DNA of 64,000 nt from Methylomonas rosea (GTDB taxonomy: Bacteria; Pseudomonadota; Gammaproteobacteria; Methylococcales; Methylomonadaceae), in NCBI RefSeq assembly GCF_024505055.1, contig NZ_JANIBL010000019.1:1-64000 (forward strand). Reading direction: 5' to 3'. How positions within the stretch are numbered: the stretch's first letter is position 1; every line of letters begins with the position of its first letter. This document shows, piece after piece, positions 1 to 7,526 of this stretch. A program made the position numbers and the translations under genes. The notes under the pieces are model-generated. The model was not told the origin of the DNA. It saw only the letters and a program-made list of their open reading frames with translations, and searched no databases.

Positions 1-11
1 AAGTGGACTAT

Positions 12-264
12 TCCCGTTATTCCGCCCCGAGCATCGCAGCTTTTGGCGAGATCAGCCAGCAGGGGAGCGGCAGGGATGCCGCTCGTTTTCGGAGGGCCAG
101 GGATGGCCCTTCCGAAAACCCTCGCCAAAAGCGAGAAGCGCAGGATCAAGGCGGAATTCCGGGTGGCCTTTCTTTTGGTGACTTTTCTTTGGCCAAACAA
201 AGAAAAGTCACTCGGCTGTCGGGCCGAGACCCGACATATAAAACACCCGTCGCGGCAGCGACAC
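12..264 (+). repeat. Large multi-hairpin dispersed element, copy A
   Basis: One of eight copies in the window. The 5' end resembles other copies (cccgttattccgccccgagc) and the 3' end is the hairpin GTCGC-ggca-GCGAC at 249-262. Between lie a 12-bp enclosing stem (39-50 with 121-132), a stem GAGCGGCA/TGCCGCTC (65-72 with 77-84), a long stem TTTTCGGAGGGCC/GGCCCTTCCGAAAA (86-98 with 105-118), a perfect 14-bp stem (178-191 with 198-211) and a 7-bp stem (217-223 with 230-236). Reading frames across it look like artefacts of the palindromes. It is probably a non-autonomous mobile element or structured RNA; the function is unknown. Confidence 0.85.
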
Positions 265-500
265 AAAAACCCAAAACCCAGCAAAGCTACGTCCACATAA
301 AACTGTGAAAAACCTCACACTTTCCCAGCCAACAACTTAACAGATAGCCCCCCGCAATTTCCCTAAATTAACACCGTCCCCGCTAATTACGCCGCCAGTA
401 AAACAGCAGCGCAAATGCCGCCGGACATGCTGCCCTTGAATTTCAAAGTAAGCCAATTTTTTACCCGAGAAGCAAGTACAGCATTAATTCATCAACTCTC
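265..500. other. Intergenic, no gene seen
   Basis: Between the end of repeat copy A and the leader of the small secreted protein I see no credible coding region, RNA gene or clear terminator. It presumably holds the promoter for the downstream gene, but I could not pick a convincing -10/-35 pair. Confidence 0.5.
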
Positions 501-527
501 GTGTTTAATTTACAAAAGGTGAAGGTC

Positions 528-884
528 ATGAAAACAATCAAAAATCTATTCTTAATGCTATCTGTCGTTGCCGCTTCCATGTTCGGTGCCAGTGCCGCCA
601 ATGCGGCGAGTTGCAGCGGAGGTTGGACCTATGTCAGCGGCGTCTACGAATACAATGTAAACGGTACGACATACGGTTATATCTACACCGTGCCGGAGCA
701 CAACGTACTGCCGGCCTATACCAACTATTTCGTGACCTATAACAAAGAGGCTTTGATTCAGGCCAAAATGGCGCTGCAAAACCATCAAAGCTTGTATTTG
801 TATGGTGACTCAGGCACTGCTGCCTGCCCAACCTCCGGATCTTACCGATACCTGGGTACTTTGACCTATCTGTACGAGTATTAA
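528..884 (+). CDS. Small secreted protein of unknown function
   Basis: I do not recognise the family. The start is placed at the ATG after AAAGGTGAAGGTC, a good ribosome binding site; an upstream in-frame GTG at 501 has no such site. The 118-residue product begins with a classical signal peptide (Lys-rich n-region, hydrophobic core, cleavage likely after SAANA). The mature part is rich in Tyr, Gly, Thr and Ser and contains two cysteines, one near its N-terminus and one near its C-terminus, which could form a disulfide in the periplasm or outside the cell. It stands alone on the plus strand, with the large repeat upstream and another exported orphan downstream. Confidence 0.7.
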   Translation: MKTIKNLFLMLSVVAASMFGASAANAASCSGGWTYVSGVYEYNVNGTTYGYIYTVPEHNVLPAYTNYFVTYNKEALIQAKMALQNHQSLYLYGDSGTAACPTSGSYRYLGTLTYLYEY

Positions 885-901
885 TCGCTGAATCCGATCA
901 T

Positions 902-940
902 GCGGAATCTTTGGTCTGATTCATCCGGCCGAGATTCCGC
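902..940 (+). terminator. Possible weak terminator hairpin
   Basis: A perfect 9-bp stem GCGGAATCT (902-910) with AGATTCCGC (932-940) and a 21-nt loop lies just after the stop of the small secreted protein. No T-tract follows, so a role as a rho-independent terminator is uncertain. Confidence 0.3.
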
Positions 941-969
941 TCCGAACAAACTCAATCTAGGTCACGATC

Positions 970-1539
970 ATGAATAAACTTGTCTCAATACTGGGTGTGG
1001 CTAGCGTTTTTGCGAGCGGATATTTTGCCGGTCAGCAATTCCCCGGTCGCGGCGAGAGCCAACGGACGGCGCTACCGGAGAATACCGCTTCAGTTTCCGC
1101 GCCTGTTATCGCGGTGGGCGCGAACAGAAAGCTCGATATTCCGCCGGCAAACGCCGCAATGTCTCCGGACACTCGATTACCCCCGCACGAGCGGCAGCGG
1201 CTGGCGCTCGCCAATAGCTTGTCGCCCGAGGATGAGGCGGCGCGTAGCGAAGCCAATGCCGATATGATTGCGTCGATGCGAGCCAATCACTTACCGGAAG
1301 AGCAGATTGCTCAGATGGAGCAGACTCTGAAAGAACAAGAGTCCGCCTCAGCCGTTCAGCCTGAAGAAACGGTACCCGAACGAACCAGCGCGGAATTGAG
1401 CGCTGAGTTGCGCGAAAGCCTAAAGCAATCCGGTGCGCCAGCGGAAATCATTGAAGCAATGGCTCACCAAATAGAGGCGGGTGCAACCAGCAACGATGAA
1501 CCGGTTCTACCGCACAAAAACAATACCCCAGGTTCCTAG
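970..1539 (+). CDS. Membrane-anchored or exported hypothetical protein with helical repeats
   Basis: Unrecognised, 189 residues. The N-terminal segment VSILGVASVFASGYFAG is a single hydrophobic helix, so the protein is either anchored in the inner membrane or exported. The rest is hydrophilic, low in aromatics and apparently alpha-helical. Two similar units are visible, around LPEEQIAQMEQ (residues about 112-122) and APAEIIEAMAHQ (about 157-168), suggesting an internal duplication of a short helix-turn-helix motif. It ends about 95 bp before the oppositely oriented ureC, with a hairpin between them that could terminate both genes. Function cannot be inferred. Confidence 0.65.
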   Translation: MNKLVSILGVASVFASGYFAGQQFPGRGESQRTALPENTASVSAPVIAVGANRKLDIPPANAAMSPDTRLPPHERQRLALANSLSPEDEAARSEANADMIASMRANHLPEEQIAQMEQTLKEQESASAVQPEETVPERTSAELSAELRESLKQSGAPAEIIEAMAHQIEAGATSNDEPVLPHKNNTPGS

Positions 1540-1586
1540 TTTCAACTGGCGGCAAATGCCGCCATCGCTTCCGCTTCATACAGTTT

Positions 1587-1622
1587 GTTTTCGGCAGGGC
1601 CACGGATGGCTCTACCGAAAAC
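1587..1622. terminator. Solo hairpin of the large repeat acting as bidirectional terminator
   Basis: The stem GTTTTCGGcAGGGCC / GGCTCTACCGAAAAC lies between two convergent genes. It matches the TTTTCGGAGGGCC...GGCCCTTCCGAAAA stem inside every full-length copy of the large dispersed element, with the loop ACGGAT corresponding to AGGGAT. No other part of the element is present. Its T- and A-rich ends would suit termination in both directions. Confidence 0.55.
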
Positions 1623-1633
1623 CCTGATCCTTC

Positions 1634-3363
<1,730 letters not shown>

Positions 3364-3367
<4 letters not shown>

Positions 3368-3681
3368 GCGGTTTTCTCCAATGCGCCCATTACCTCGCCT
3401 CTAAAGCCATACACTTTGCGTTCGCCGGCAAAAGCCACCAATTGCACCTCGCGCTGCTGGCCGGGCTCGAAACGCACCGCAGTGCCGGCCGGAATATCCA
3501 GCCGAAAGCCCAAAGCTACGCTGCGGTCAAAATGCAAAGCCGGGTTGGTTTCGTAAAAATGATAATGCGAGCCGACCTGAATCGGCCGGTCGCCGCTATT
3601 GGCGACCAGGACCTTGACCGTGGCGCGGCCGGCGTTGAGTTCGATATCGCCAGCGGCGGGGAATATTTCTCCGGGGATCAT
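3364..3681 (-). CDS. ureB: Urease beta subunit
   Basis: The 105-residue product is typical in length and sequence for the urease beta subunit (MIPGEIF start, [32 protein letters not shown]). It packs with UreA and UreC to form the structural urease and shapes the active-site entrance. A strong ribosome binding site, AAGGAG six bases before the ATG, gives it translation independent of ureA. That makes sense because ureA is not adjacent: a REP and a full repeat element separate them by about 370 bp. Its 3' end overlaps the ureC start by 4 bp, so ureB and ureC are translationally coupled. Confidence 0.96.
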
Positions 3682-3699
3682 GCTTTGCTCCTTGGAAAC

Positions 3700-3732
3700 G
3701 TAGGTTGGGTTAGGCGCAAGCCGTAACCCAAC
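3700..3732. repeat. REP palindrome (GTAGGTTGGGTTA type)
   Basis: GTAGGTTGGGTTAGGCGCAA followed by GCCGTAACCCAAC forms an imperfect palindrome with stem GGGTTA/TAACCC. It starts 19 bp upstream of the ureB start codon, between ureB and the large repeat copy B, and belongs to a different sequence family from the other REPs in the window. Confidence 0.65.
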
Positions 3733-3772
3733 ATGACGGCTTTCCGAAATTCATTGTCTTTTGTTTATGCGG

Positions 3773-4022
3773 TGTCGCTAGTGCGACGGCTTTTTGTATG
3801 TCGGTTTGCGGACCGACAACCGCGATACTTTCTTTTGCGTGGCCAAAAGAAAGTATCCAAAGAAAAGGCCACCCGACTGCCGTCCTTGATCCTGCGCTTC
3901 TCGCATTTTTCAGGGGTTTTCGGAAGGGCTGTCCTAGCCCTCCGAAAACGAGCGGCATCCCTGCCGCTCCCCTGCGGGCAATCCCTGAAAAATGCTGCGA
4001 TGCTCGGGGCCGGCAAACGGGA
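3773..4022 (-). repeat. Large multi-hairpin dispersed element, copy B
   Basis: Minus-oriented copy sitting between ureA and ureB. All stems are present but with different bases from copy A. The enclosing stem is GCATTTTTCAGGG (3903-3915) with CCCTGAAAAATGC (3983-3995), a perfect 13 bp. The long stem is GATACTTTCTTTTG (3824-3837) with CAAAAGAAAGTATC (3844-3857), a perfect 14 bp. The end hairpin is GTCGC-tagt-GCGAC. Its insertion separates the ureA and ureB cistrons. Confidence 0.85.
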
Positions 4023-4050
4023 ACACCCCCGTCGCAAGAATGAAAGTTAG

Positions 4051-4353
4051 TCATACAATCGGCTCATGGACGGTCACCAACTTGGTTCCATCAGGAAATG
4101 TTGCTTCCACCTGCACCTCGGTCAACATCTCGGCGATGCCATCCATCACGTCGTCGATGCTTAATAACGTGCGGCCATAAGCCATCAACTCGGCCACGGT
4201 CTGGCCGTCGCGGGCGCCTTCCATGATCGCAGCGGAGATATACGCCACCGCTTCCGGGTAGTTGAGTTTCAAGCCTCTGGCTTTGCGGCGCTCGGCGAGG
4301 AGGGCAGCTGTGAAGAGGAGGAGTTTGTCTTTTTCTCTGGGGGTTAATTGCAT
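4051..4353 (-). CDS. ureA: Urease gamma subunit
   Basis: The 100-residue gamma subunit of urease, recognisable from [40 protein letters not shown] and the C-terminal [14 protein letters not shown]. It forms the trimeric core with UreB and UreC. Only a weak ribosome binding site precedes the ATG. In most bacteria ureD or ureA-ureB-ureC are contiguous. Here ureA is isolated from ureB by repeat copy B and from ureD by an accessory island of about 3 kb, so co-transcription with either cannot be assumed. A REP lies just upstream. Confidence 0.96.
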   Translation of the reverse strand: MQLTPREKDKLLLFTAALLAERRKARGLKLNYPEAVAYISAAIMEGARDGQTVAELMAYGRTLLSIDDVMDGIAEMLTEVQVEATFPDGTKLVTVHEPIV

Positions 4354-4378
4354 AGTCGTTTCGCTAATGTGACGTTTT

Positions 4379-4410
4379 CGTAGGGTGGGTACACTTTATC
4401 GTGCCCACGG
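4379..4410. repeat. REP palindrome (CGTAGGGTGGG type)
   Basis: CGTAGGGTGGGTACACTTTA followed by TCGTGCCCACGG matches the palindromes at 11679-11748, 19149-19178 and 19912-19941, sharing the GGGTGGGY...GTGCCCAC stem. It lies between the divergent ureA and yefM genes. Confidence 0.7.
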
Positions 4411-4451
4411 GTGTTTCCAATTTGCAGTAGCCAACCGTCGGCGTTAAGCTA

Positions 4452-4471
4452 TCGTACACTTTTTCGTACAA
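4452..4471 (+). promoter_or_regulatory. Probable YefM-YoeB operator/promoter
   Basis: Two direct copies of TCGTACA spaced about 11 bp apart (TCGTACACTTTTTCGTACA) end just upstream of the ribosome binding site of the antitoxin gene. The E. coli yefM-yoeB operator is built on TGTACA-core boxes, so these are likely autoregulatory sites. The match to the core is imperfect and functional assignment is inference. Confidence 0.45.
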
Positions 4472-4482
4472 CAGGAGCATCA

Positions 4483-4734
4483 ATGGACGCCATCAGTTAC
4501 AGCGCCGCTCGTGCCAATTTAGCCAAAACCATGGACAAGGTTTGCGCCGACCATGCCCCCATCATCATCACCCGCAAAAGCGAATCTCCGGTGGTGATGC
4601 TGTCTTTGGAAGATTTCCAAGCCATGGAGGAAACCACCTACCTGCTGCGTTCGCCCGCCAACGCCCGCCGCTTGCTCGAATCCATCGCCGAGCTGGAATC
4701 CGGCCGAGGCACGGAGCGCGAATTAATCGAGTGA
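4483..4734 (+). CDS. yefM: Antitoxin of YefM/Phd family
   Basis: The 83-residue product starts MDAISYSAARANLAKTMDKV and continues with APIIITRKSESPVVMLSLED, the standard Phd/YefM DNA-binding fold that binds both the operator and the toxin. The ATG at 4483 follows AGGAG at a suitable distance; an upstream in-frame start would run through the operator. The C-terminal helix region (about residues 45-83) is the expected toxin-wrapping segment. The gene overlaps yoeB by 4 bp, typical of type II toxin-antitoxin operons. It is on the plus strand inside the otherwise minus-strand urease region, which marks it as acquired cargo. Confidence 0.92.
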   Translation: MDAISYSAARANLAKTMDKVCADHAPIIITRKSESPVVMLSLEDFQAMEETTYLLRSPANARRLLESIAELESGRGTERELIE

Positions 4735-4991
4735 AAATCACCTTTTCCTCCGACGCCTGGAACAGCTATCTGTACTGGCAAGCCACCGACAAGGCCATTC
4801 TTAAACGTATCAACCAACTGATCAAGGAAATCCAGCGCCAGCCCTTCGAGGGCATCGGTAAGCCGGAACCTTTGAAACACGGCTTGTCCGGCTATTGGTC
4901 GCGGCGGATTAACGACGAGCATAGGATCGTTTATAAGATCGCCGGAGATACGTTGTTGATTGCGCAGTTGCGGTTTCACTATGAGTATTGA
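4731..4991 (+). CDS. yoeB: mRNA interferase toxin YoeB
   Basis: The 86-residue RelE-superfamily ribosome-dependent endoribonuclease, closely resembling E. coli YoeB (QATDKAILKRINQLIKEI, GKPEPLKHGLSGYWSRRIN). The catalytic residues fall at the E. coli positions: E46, R65, H83 and Y84 (RFHY near the end). Translation starts at a GTG that overlaps the yefM stop (GTGA), so toxin synthesis is coupled to antitoxin. The longer ORF in this frame begins inside yefM and is not the real start. All catalytic residues are intact, so the module appears functional. Confidence 0.93.
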   Translation: MKITFSSDAWNSYLYWQATDKAILKRINQLIKEIQRQPFEGIGKPEPLKHGLSGYWSRRINDEHRIVYKIAGDTLLIAQLRFHYEY

Positions 4992-5000
4992 GCTTGTTTT

Positions 5001-5254
5001 GTGTCGCTGCCGCGACGGTTATTTAAATGTCGGGTCTCGGCCCGACAGCCGAGGTACTTTTCTTTGGACGGCCAAAGAAAAGTACCCAAAAGAAAGGCCG
5101 CCCCATGCCGCTTTGATCCTGCGCTCCGAAGGGTTTGAACGGGGTTTTCGGAAGGGCCATCCTTCCTTGGCCCTCCGAAAACGCGATGCATCCCTGCATC
5201 GCCCCTGCGGGCTATTCCGTCCAAACCCTCCGGTGCTCGGCGCGGCATCAGGGG
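5001..5254 (-). repeat. Large multi-hairpin dispersed element, copy C
   Basis: Minus-oriented full copy immediately after yoeB. The 14-bp stem GGTACTTTTCTTTG (5053-5066) with CAAAGAAAAGTACC (5073-5086) is perfect but differs from copies A and B. The small stem is CGATGCA/TGCATCG in place of GAGCGGCA/TGCCGCTC. The enclosing stem GGGTTTGAACGG (5131-5142) with CCGTCCAAACCC (5217-5228) has one mismatch and belongs to a third sequence class. Confidence 0.85.
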
Positions 5255-5294
5255 AAAAAACCATCACGGAATTTAAAGTTTCAAACCAAACCTC

Positions 5295-5325
5295 GTAGGT
5301 CCGATTAGCGTAGCGTAATCGGACG
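5295..5325 (+). repeat. REP palindrome, left partner of the first RAYT
   Basis: GTAGGTCCGATTAGCGTAGC followed by GTAATCGGACG, with stem TCCGATTA/TAATCGGA. The reverse complement occurs at 5909-5939 with a single mismatch, so the transposase gene between them is enclosed by inverted REPs. Confidence 0.85.
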
Positions 5326-5329
5326 CATG

Positions 5330-5860
5330 TTAATCATCCCCTTCCACCGCCAAATCCAAATCTCCGCCGCAATTCTGCGGATAAATTCCCCTTTCCACAT
5401 ACCGATGAAAACTGGAATACGGCCACTCGACAACTCTGGCGACATGCCCATGTTTAACCGGATTGATATGCACATAATCAACATGGCGTTCAAAATCTGT
5501 TTCGTCGCGTATCGAATGCTCCCAAAAATGTCGCTGCCAGATTCCACGTTCGCCAGCCATCTTTCGAACATTCGACCGGTACTCGGTTTTTGGCAATGCC
5601 CGCGAAAATCCGCTTTTGATCAATCGCCAACGTTTGCTGAAATCCGCATCACCCGGCGGTAGCGTCCAAACCGCATGCATGTGTTCTGGTAATACCACCC
5701 AGGCATCGATTTGAAAGGGATAACGCTTACGCACCGCACGCACCGTATTTCGCAATAAGTCGATTTCCCGAATCAACAGATCGTTATTATTTCTCTCCAG
5801 TAAATTCACCGTAAAAAACCATGTGCCACCCGGAATAAAAGCTCGTCGGTAATTGGGCAT
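5330..5860 (-). CDS. REP-associated tyrosine transposase (RAYT)
   Basis: The 176-residue IS200-like single-strand nuclease of the Y1/RAYT family, thought to bind, cut and disseminate REP palindromes. Visible signatures are the N-terminal YRRAFIPGGTWFFTVNL strand, the His-hydrophobic-His motif at H60-M61-H62 (LPEHMHAVW), the conserved WQRHFWEHSIRDE block and catalytic Tyr129 in DYVHINPVKHG. A C-terminal WPYSSFHRYVERG block follows. The length is normal and no stops interrupt it, so it looks active. It is framed by an inverted pair of REPs of one family, the standard REP-RAYT arrangement. It lies in the island between ureD and ureA. Confidence 0.93.
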   Translation of the reverse strand: MPNYRRAFIPGGTWFFTVNLLERNNNDLLIREIDLLRNTVRAVRKRYPFQIDAWVVLPEHMHAVWTLPPGDADFSKRWRLIKSGFSRALPKTEYRSNVRKMAGERGIWQRHFWEHSIRDETDFERHVDYVHINPVKHGHVARVVEWPYSSFHRYVERGIYPQNCGGDLDLAVEGDD

Positions 5861-5908
5861 GGTTTTTTAGTGTTTTAAGAGTTTGAGTGTTTGTTAGGTT
5901 TATACATT

Positions 5909-5939
5909 CGTCCGATTACGCTTCGCTAATCGGACCTAC
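5909..5939 (-). repeat. REP palindrome, right partner of the first RAYT
   Basis: Reverse complement of the REP at 5295-5325 with one mismatch in 31 positions (central gcgaagc versus gcgtagc). It overlaps the 3' end of the neighbouring AT-rich gene and supplies that gene's last codons and stop. Confidence 0.85.
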
Positions 5940-6462
5940 GGCCCTTGTCTTTGTATATTTCAATAGCAATATTGAAAATGTCATCGTGTATAAAGTACCA
6001 GAGATCGGCTGTGTGGTTTTTACACAGCGACTCTCCCAATGAGTTAAACCAGTCTAGAACCCCTTTTTTTCTGCCTGCTAAAGATTCAAGTCTATCTGAA
6101 GCAACAAGTTGCAAAGCAATTGAAATCAAGGATATTCTCAATTTTGAAAGCTCTTGATTAATTTTATTTTTGAGTTCATTTTTTTCTTTTATTCTTTTCT
6201 TTTGCAACATTAAATGCAGAGATGTAGTTAAAAGTTTTGCTTGCATTTTTTCATGCTTATTAAGTAAGCGCATAAATTTATTTATTTTACACAGCTCCTC
6301 ATTTGTTAGCTCGATATTTGGTAGCTTGAAAGATATTTCCCTTTTTAATCCCGAAGTGGTGCGAACAATATCAATTTCTGAGTTTCGTGACGCTTTATTG
6401 ATCTCTCGAACAATATTGTCCTTGTATTTTAAACTTGGTCTTTCATGATTTAACTTTGTCAT
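5926..6462 (-). CDS. AT-rich orphan protein, helical, unknown
   Basis: Unrecognised, 178 residues, Lys/Asn/Ile/Leu-rich, from a stretch far more AT-rich than its neighbours, which points to horizontal transfer. Helix-forming segments predominate; residues about 60-115 (KFMRLLNKHEKMQAKLLTT, QKKRIKEKNELKNKINQ) could form coiled coils. The last residues (GRRSD) and the stop lie in the REP flanking the RAYT, so the natural C-terminus may have been replaced when the REP arrived. It has no signal peptide and no clear membrane segment. It is in the island between two toxin-antitoxin loci; a defence or mobile-element role is possible but nothing in the sequence proves it. Confidence 0.55.
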   Translation of the reverse strand: MTKLNHERPSLKYKDNIVREINKASRNSEIDIVRTTSGLKREISFKLPNIELTNEELCKINKFMRLLNKHEKMQAKLLTTSLHLMLQKKRIKEKNELKNKINQELSKLRISLISIALQLVASDRLESLAGRKKGVLDWFNSLGESLCKNHTADLWYFIHDDIFNIAIEIYKDKGRRSD

Positions 6463-6632
6463 TATCTGGTCTATTTAATAGCCTTTAGGATTTACAGAGC
6501 CCGACGCGCTGAACTTGGTGAAGCGCATCGTTCGCGACAGATGGCCTCCTAATGTCGGCAGCATCCTACAATAGAGCTTGATACCCAAAATACAAATTTA
6601 TCCAACAACTATTCTTCGCGCGACGGGTTTAA

Positions 6633-6951
6633 TTCCCTATGCCGCGCCGAGCACCGGAGGGTTTGGACGGACAAATCGGCAGGATAGCCGATTTGCATGC
6701 GCAGCACCCGCAGGGCGAGGTACATGGATGTACCGAGTGAGCAGCCCGTAGGGGCGATGCAGGGATGCATCGCGTTTTCGGAGGGCTATGGATAGCCCTT
6801 CCGAAAATCCCGTTCGAACCCTTCGGCGCGCAGGAATCAAGCGGCATGGGGTGGCTTTGTCTTTGGATACTTTCTTTTGGCCAAACAAAAGAAAGTATCT
6901 CGGCTGTCGGGCCGAGACCCGACATTAAAAAAGCCGTCGCGGCAGCGACAC
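6633..6951 (+). repeat. Large multi-hairpin dispersed element, copy D, with nested insertion
   Basis: Plus-oriented copy carrying the 14-bp stem GATACTTTCTTTTG (6866-6879) with CAAAAGAAAGTATC (6886-6899), the hairpin TTTTCGGAGGGCTA/TAGCCCTTCCGAAAA and the terminal GTCGC-ggca-GCGAC hairpin. The enclosing stem GGGTTTGGACGG with CCGTTCGAACCC pairs through two G-U wobbles. A second element of about 70 bp sits near the 5' arm, making this copy longer than A. Confidence 0.85.
6671..6740 (+). repeat. Nested small element (ATCGGCAGG...GAGTGAG type)
   Basis: Contains the hairpin AATCGGCAGGATAGCCGATT, then gcatgc, then a second hairpin GTACATGGATGTAC and ends in cgagtgag. Related copies lie at 20143-20211 and, reversed, about 11547-11615. 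In copy H the same unit sits at a different place inside the host element, so it moves independently. Confidence 0.7.
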
Positions 6952-6957
6952 CAAATT

Positions 6958-6994
6958 CCCCTCACCCCAACCCTCTCCCGGAGGGCGAGGGAGC
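6958..6994. repeat. REP palindrome (CCCTCACCC type)
   Basis: Begins ccctcaccccaaccctctcc and contains CTCTCCCGGAGGGCGAGGGAG, the same family as the insertion in ureC and related to 18053-18104. It lies directly between repeat copy D and the end of the toxin gene. Confidence 0.7.
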
Positions 6995-7002
6995 TAAAAA
7001 CG

Positions 7003-7269
7003 CTACGGAAAGAATTTATAAATCTCCTTCCTGTGCATCACCGTAGCCACAACCACCGCATCATCCGTAACAATCAATCCCACTCGATAATCGCCAAACC
7101 GTACTTTATAAAACCCATCATAACCCTGCATTTTCTCAATCTTTCCCAATTCAAAAATGCTATTGGCTTGGGCTAAATCCTCAAATACAAATTGCTCAAT
7201 TTTCGGTCGAACCGAGGCCGGCAAGTCGGCCAATTGCTTTAAAAACTTCTTCCGATATTCAACCTGCAT
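7003..7269 (-). CDS. RelE/ParE-family toxin
   Basis: The 88-residue product has the compact RelE fold pattern: an N-terminal YRKKFLKQLADLPASVRPKI helix pair, then GYDGFYKVRFGDYRVGLIV strands and the C-terminal VMHRKEIYKFFP. This is the usual layout of RelE-type ribosome-dependent mRNA interferases or ParE gyrase inhibitors; the Arg-rich RFGDYRVG segment favours RelE. Its ATG overlaps the antitoxin stop (TGATG), so the pair is coupled. The partner is encoded immediately upstream. It lies between ureD and the repeat-rich part of the island. Confidence 0.85.
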   Translation of the reverse strand: MQVEYRKKFLKQLADLPASVRPKIEQFVFEDLAQANSIFELGKIEKMQGYDGFYKVRFGDYRVGLIVTDDAVVVATVMHRKEIYKFFP

Positions 7270-7463
7270 CAGGCCTTATCCAGGTTGGCGTAATACTTTT
7301 TAGCATCCTCGATATTTAAGGTTTCGCTGTCGTCGGCATTTATTAATTGCACCAAAGCATAATTCTCCAGAACATTTTCAATCTTTTCGAAGGTGTCAAT
7401 ATCCAGTTGTACAGCGACTCTTTGGCTGTCTTCGTTAACAATATATTGCCTTTTAAATTCCAT
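7269..7463 (-). CDS. Antitoxin paired with the RelE-like toxin
   Basis: A 64-residue acidic protein beginning MEFKRQYIVNEDSQRVAVQL, followed by DIDTFEKIENVLENYALVQL. This fits small RelB/Phd-like antitoxins that start with a short strand for DNA binding and end in a helical toxin-binding tail. The internal ATG at 7463 was chosen because GGGAG lies at the right distance; the longer frame starting at 7502 has no such site. The gene overlaps the toxin by one base. Exact subfamily is not certain from sequence alone. Confidence 0.75.
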   Translation of the reverse strand: MEFKRQYIVNEDSQRVAVQLDIDTFEKIENVLENYALVQLINADDSETLNIEDAKKYYANLDKA

Positions 7464-7526
7464 AACTGTCTCCCAGGAAAGGTGAGTGGTTACGATACCC
7501 ATCCACTAGCGAAAAATCAAACCTGC

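Noticed and set aside
3..308. ORFs running through the large repeats (also 4960-5298, 6629-6925, 12258-12938, 18062-18475, 19773-20344)
   Set aside because: They open on both strands in several frames over palindromes, lack ribosome binding sites, and their translations recur wherever the repeat does; they are by-products of the structured element.
6552..6567. A roughly 15-bp match (GCAGCATCCTAC-like) shared with the region near 18428 in opposite orientation
   Set aside because: Too short and without a clear palindrome; could be another degraded REP but is not strong enough to annotate.
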